Shown: positions 43,306 through 46,070 of the stretch, one piece after another
Layout of the letters: every line of letters starts with the position of its first letter
Numbering within the stretch: the first letter of the stretch is position 1
DNA from: Stagnimonas sp.
GTDB taxonomy: Bacteria > Pseudomonadota > Gammaproteobacteria > Nevskiales > Nevskiaceae
Direction of reading: 5' to 3'
DNA length: 46,070 nucleotides
Assembly: GCA_030652575.1 (NCBI GenBank)
Contig: JAUSQI010000036.1
Span: forward strand, 1 to 46,070
Program-made: the position numbers and the translations under genes
Notes under the pieces: model-generated
Database searches by the model: none
Told to the model about the DNA's origin: nothing
What the model saw: only the letters and a program-made list of their open reading frames with translations

Positions 43306-44312
43306 CCGACCTGATTCTCTACACCACCGAAGACGGCAAGAGCCAGATCAAGCTGCGGGCGCAGGAGCAGACCGTATGGCTCACCCAGCTCGAAATGGCA
43401 GAGCTGTTCGACGCCACCAAGCAGAACATCTCGCTGCACCTCAAAAACATCTTTGAAGACGGGGAGTTGGCGACGGCAGCAACTGTCAAGGAATCCTTGA
43501 CAGTTCAAACCGAGGGGGCGCGTGAGGTGCAGCGCAGCCTAACGCTCTACAACCTCGACGCCATTCTGGCCGTGGGTTACCGGGTGCGTTCGCCGCGTGG
43601 CGTGCAGTTCCGCCGCTGGGCCTCCACGGTGCTCAAGGAGTATCTGCTCAAGGGCTTTGTGCTGGATGACGAGCGCCTGAAGAACCCGGATGGCCGCCCG
43701 GATTACTTCGACGAGATGCTGGAGCGCATCCGGGGCATCCGCGCCTCCGAGAAGCGCTTTTACCAAAAGGTGCGCGATCTCTTTGCCCTGAGCAGCGACT
43801 ACGACAAGACCGACCAGGCTACGCAGCAGTTTTTCGCCACGGTGCAAAACCTGCTGCTCTATGCCGCGACGCGCAAGACTGCCGCCGAACTCATCAGCGC
43901 AAGAGCCAACCGCGACGACCCCCACTTTGGCCTGCATCACTGGAAGGGCGACAAGGTGCGCAAGCAGGACATCCTCGTCGCCAAGAACTACCTGACCGAG
44001 GATGAGATCGACACCCTGAACCGCCTCGTGGTGATCTTTCTCGAAACCGCCGAGCTGCGTGCCAAGGGCCGGCAGGAAACCCGCATGGCGTTCTGGAAAC
44101 AGAACGTGGATCAGATCATCACTTCAAACGACTTTCCGCTGCTGACCCACGCGGGCTCGATCAGCCATGAGCAGATGGAGAGCGCCGCGAGCGCGCTGTA
44201 TCTGGACTACGACCAGCGCCGCAAACAGCAGGAAGCACTCGAAGCCGACCAACAAGACGAGGCCGATCTCAAGGCACTCGAAAACAAGATAAAACGCCGC
44301 CCCAAAAAATGA
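43302..44312 (+). CDS. rhuM: RhuM family protein in the restriction operon
   Basis: A 336-residue member of the virulence RhuM family (PF13310), named from a Salmonella pathogenicity island gene and frequent in type I restriction loci, where its role is unknown. Seen: an N-terminal helix-turn-helix-like part (VWLTQLEMAELFDATKQNISLHLKN read as LTQLEMAELF, then KQNISLHLKNIF), the family block YNLDAILAVGYRVRSPRG with FRRWASTVLKEYLLKGF, and a C-terminal helical, highly charged tail (DQRRKQQEALEADQQDEAD, KIKRRPKK). ATGA overlaps with prrC and hsdM show that it is translated as part of the operon. A regulatory or toxin-control role would be a guess. Confidence 0.88.
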   Translation: MTDLILYTTEDGKSQIKLRAQEQTVWLTQLEMAELFDATKQNISLHLKNIFEDGELATAATVKESLTVQTEGAREVQRSLTLYNLDAILAVGYRVRSPRGVQFRRWASTVLKEYLLKGFVLDDERLKNPDGRPDYFDEMLERIRGIRASEKRFYQKVRDLFALSSDYDKTDQATQQFFATVQNLLLYAATRKTAAELISARANRDDPHFGLHHWKGDKVRKQDILVAKNYLTEDEIDTLNRLVVIFLETAELRAKGRQETRMAFWKQNVDQIITSNDFPLLTHAGSISHEQMESAASALYLDYDQRRKQQEALEADQQDEADLKALENKIKRRPKK

Positions 44313-45937
44313 CCGACCAAGACCAGAAAGCGCTAGGCAAAACCCTTTGGGCCATCGCCGACGATTTGCGCGGGGCGATGAACGCGGACGACTTCCGCGA
44401 TTACATGCTGTCGTTTCTCTTCTTGCGCTACCTCTCGGACAACTACGAGGCCGCAGCCAAAAGGGAGTTGGGCAAGGACTACCCCACGCCCGATGACGGC
44501 GACCGCCGCGCACCGCTGGCGACCTGGTATGAGGAGAATCTCGACGACGTGCCAGCGTTCGAGAAGCAGATGCGCCGCAAGGTGCATTACGTCATCAAGC
44601 CGCAGCACCTCTGGGCGGGCATTGTGGGCATGGCACGCACGCAGGACGCGGAGCTGCTGCTGACGCTGCAAATTGGCTTCAAATACATCGAAACCGAATC
44701 CTTCGAGAGTGCCTTTCAGGGCTTGTTCTCAGAGATCAATCTCGGCTCGGACAAGCTGGGTCGCACTTATGCCGACCGCAACGCCAAGCTCTGCACCATC
44801 ATCCAGAAGATCGCCGAGGGCTTGGCAACGTTCTCCACCAACATTGACGCGCTGGGCGATGCCTACGAGTATCTGATTGGCCAGTTTGCGGCGGGCTCTG
44901 GCAAGAAGGCGGGCGAGTTCTACACCCCGCAGCAGATCTCCGACATTCTCTCGGCCATCGTTACGCTCGATAGCCAGGAGCCTGCCACCGGGCAGAAAGC
45001 CCGGCTCGATAGCGTGATGGACTTTGCCTGCGGCTCAGGCTCGCTGCTGCTCAACGTGCGCAAGCGCATGGGCCCGCACGGCATCGGCAAGATTTACGGG
45101 CAAGAGAAAAACATCACCACCTACAACCTCGCGCGCATGAATATGCTGCTGCACGGGGTGAAAGACAGCGAGTTCGAGATTTACCACGGCGATACGCTGA
45201 CCAACGATTGGGATGCGCTTCGCGAGCTGAACCCGGCCAAGAAACCCTACTTCGACGCCATCGTCGCCAATCCGCCCTTCAGCTATCGGTGGGAGCCGAG
45301 CGATGCGGTGGCAGAGGATGTGCGCTTCAAAAGCCACGGCCTCGCGCCCAAATCCGCCGCCGACTTTGCCTTTTTGCTGCATGGCTTTCACTTTTTGAAA
45401 GACGAAGGCGTGATGGCCATCATCCTGCCACATGGGGTGTTGTTTCGTGGAGGTGCAGAAGAGCGCATCCGCGCCAAGCTGCTCAAGGATGGCCACATTG
45501 ATACGGTCATCGGCCTGCCCGCGAACCTGTTCTATTCCACCGGCATCCCGGTGTGCATTCTGGTGCTGAAGAAGTGCAAGAAGCCGGACGACGTGCTCTT
45601 CATCAATGCCGCCGAGCACTTTGTTAAAGGCAAGCGTCAGAACCAGCTGACGGACGAGCACATCGCCAAGATCGTCAGCACTTACCAGTTCCGCCGCGAA
45701 GAAGAACGCTATTCGCTGCGGGTGCCGATGGAGCGCATCGAGAAGGAGGGCTACAACCTCAATATCTCGCGCTACATCAGCACCGCCGTTGCAGACTCTC
45801 AGATCAGCTTGGAGGCGACACATCAAGATCTGGTGAAACTCGAACACTCGATCCAAGCGGCGACCGAGAAGCACAATCAATTTCTAAGCGAGCTGGGGTT
45901 GGCTCCCTTGCCTTTGCTCGTATCTTTAGACAATTGA
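44309..45937 (+). CDS. hsdM: Type I restriction-modification DNA methyltransferase subunit
   Basis: A 542-residue N6-adenine methyltransferase subunit. It has an N-terminal helical domain (ALGKTLWAIADDLRGAMNADDFRDY region), then the SAM-binding motif DFACGSGSL (238-246) and catalytic NPPF (321-324, VANPPFSYRW). AGEFYTPQQISDIL is a family block before motif I. Length and the FYTPQQI/CGSGS spacing fit type IC HsdM. It forms a methylase with HsdS and the restriction complex with HsdR. It is the last gene of the operon, its ATG overlapping the rhuM stop. The stop lies only 10 bp from the converging acs stop, with no terminator between. Confidence 0.97.
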   Translation: MTDQDQKALGKTLWAIADDLRGAMNADDFRDYMLSFLFLRYLSDNYEAAAKRELGKDYPTPDDGDRRAPLATWYEENLDDVPAFEKQMRRKVHYVIKPQHLWAGIVGMARTQDAELLLTLQIGFKYIETESFESAFQGLFSEINLGSDKLGRTYADRNAKLCTIIQKIAEGLATFSTNIDALGDAYEYLIGQFAAGSGKKAGEFYTPQQISDILSAIVTLDSQEPATGQKARLDSVMDFACGSGSLLLNVRKRMGPHGIGKIYGQEKNITTYNLARMNMLLHGVKDSEFEIYHGDTLTNDWDALRELNPAKKPYFDAIVANPPFSYRWEPSDAVAEDVRFKSHGLAPKSAADFAFLLHGFHFLKDEGVMAIILPHGVLFRGGAEERIRAKLLKDGHIDTVIGLPANLFYSTGIPVCILVLKKCKKPDDVLFINAAEHFVKGKRQNQLTDEHIAKIVSTYQFRREEERYSLRVPMERIEKEGYNLNISRYISTAVADSQISLEATHQDLVKLEHSIQAATEKHNQFLSELGLAPLPLLVSLDN

Positions 45938-45947
45938 CCTGGGCGGG

Positions 45948-46070
45948 CTAAGCCTTTGCCGCCAGCTGCGCCACGATGGCCGGGTTCTCCAGCGTCGAAA
46001 TATCCTGCGTGATGTCCTCGCCCTTGGCGATGGAGCGCAGCAGGCGCCGCATGATCTTGCCGCTGCGGGT
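45948..46070 (-). CDS. acs: Acetyl-CoA synthetase, last 40 codons (rest outside window)
   Basis: The minus-strand end of AMP-forming acetyl-CoA synthetase, which makes acetyl-CoA from acetate, ATP and CoA. Only the C-terminal stretch is present: [30 protein letters not shown], then [10 protein letters not shown] and a TAG at 45950-45948. The lysine in SGKIMRR is the catalytic residue that is acetylated by Pat and deacetylated by CobB in studied bacteria. It converges on hsdM. The start is beyond the window. Confidence 0.92.
   Translation of the reverse strand, partial: TRSGKIMRRLLRSIAKGEDITQDISTLENPAIVAQLAAKA

Overview
The window is a GC-rich stretch of chromosome from a Gram-negative bacterium, most likely a betaproteobacterium. 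The main evidence is the gene order ndk-rlmN-pilF-rodZ-ispG-hisS-yfgM-bamB-der, which is typical of that class. A type IV pilus assembly lipoprotein, YajC-SecD-SecF and DUF1329/DUF1302 envelope proteins fit this. The genus cannot be read from the sequence alone.

Layout. (1) 1-1478: the end of tgt and a ypfJ-type zinc peptidase. (2) 1486-10098: a block between tgt and yajC holding a relE/parE-type toxin-antitoxin pair, a cysteine glutathione peroxidase, an FadE5/DmdC-like acyl-CoA dehydrogenase, two tandem DUF1329 exported proteins and a DUF1302 protein. (3) 10112-13405: yajC-secD-secF, entered through a TATAAT box inside a 9-bp inverted repeat and closed by a bidirectional terminator. (4) 13413-16928: suhB diverging from trmJ-cysE-cysteine desulfurase. 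(5) 16926-20157: an AT-rich two-gene island (a secreted cysteine-containing protein and a small membrane protein) between remnants of two different IS5-type elements. (6) 20211-22093: a cysteine desulfurase fused to an IscU-like domain, followed by iscA. (7) 22288-31355: the ndk-to-der housekeeping cluster. (8) 31456-37849: an LpxH-like metallophosphoesterase, rdgC, a VOC protein with a PAS histidine kinase, a convergent receiver-histidine kinase overlapping it at the 3' end, a DUF3096 peptide and a Tat-exported dienelactone hydrolase. (9) 37951-45937: a tightly overlapping defence operon hsdR-hsdS-prrC-rhuM-hsdM. (10) 45948-46070: the last 40 codons of acs on the minus strand.

How the genes work together. 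The YajC/SecDF set, BamB, YfgM, RodZ and PilF all serve envelope export and assembly. The two desulfurases, the fused scaffold-like domain and IscA concern iron-sulfur supply; IspG and RlmN in the next cluster are Fe-S enzymes. The defence operon joins a type IC-like restriction-modification system to a PrrC anticodon nuclease. In the known model PrrC is held silent by the restriction complex and released when a phage disables it.

Most worth a second look are: the desulfurase-IscU fusion that lacks the first scaffold cysteine and the LPPVK chaperone-binding motif; the AT-rich secreted/membrane gene pair between dead IS elements; the IS end that supplies the stop codon of the upstream desulfurase; and the permuted R-S-prrC-rhuM-M operon.
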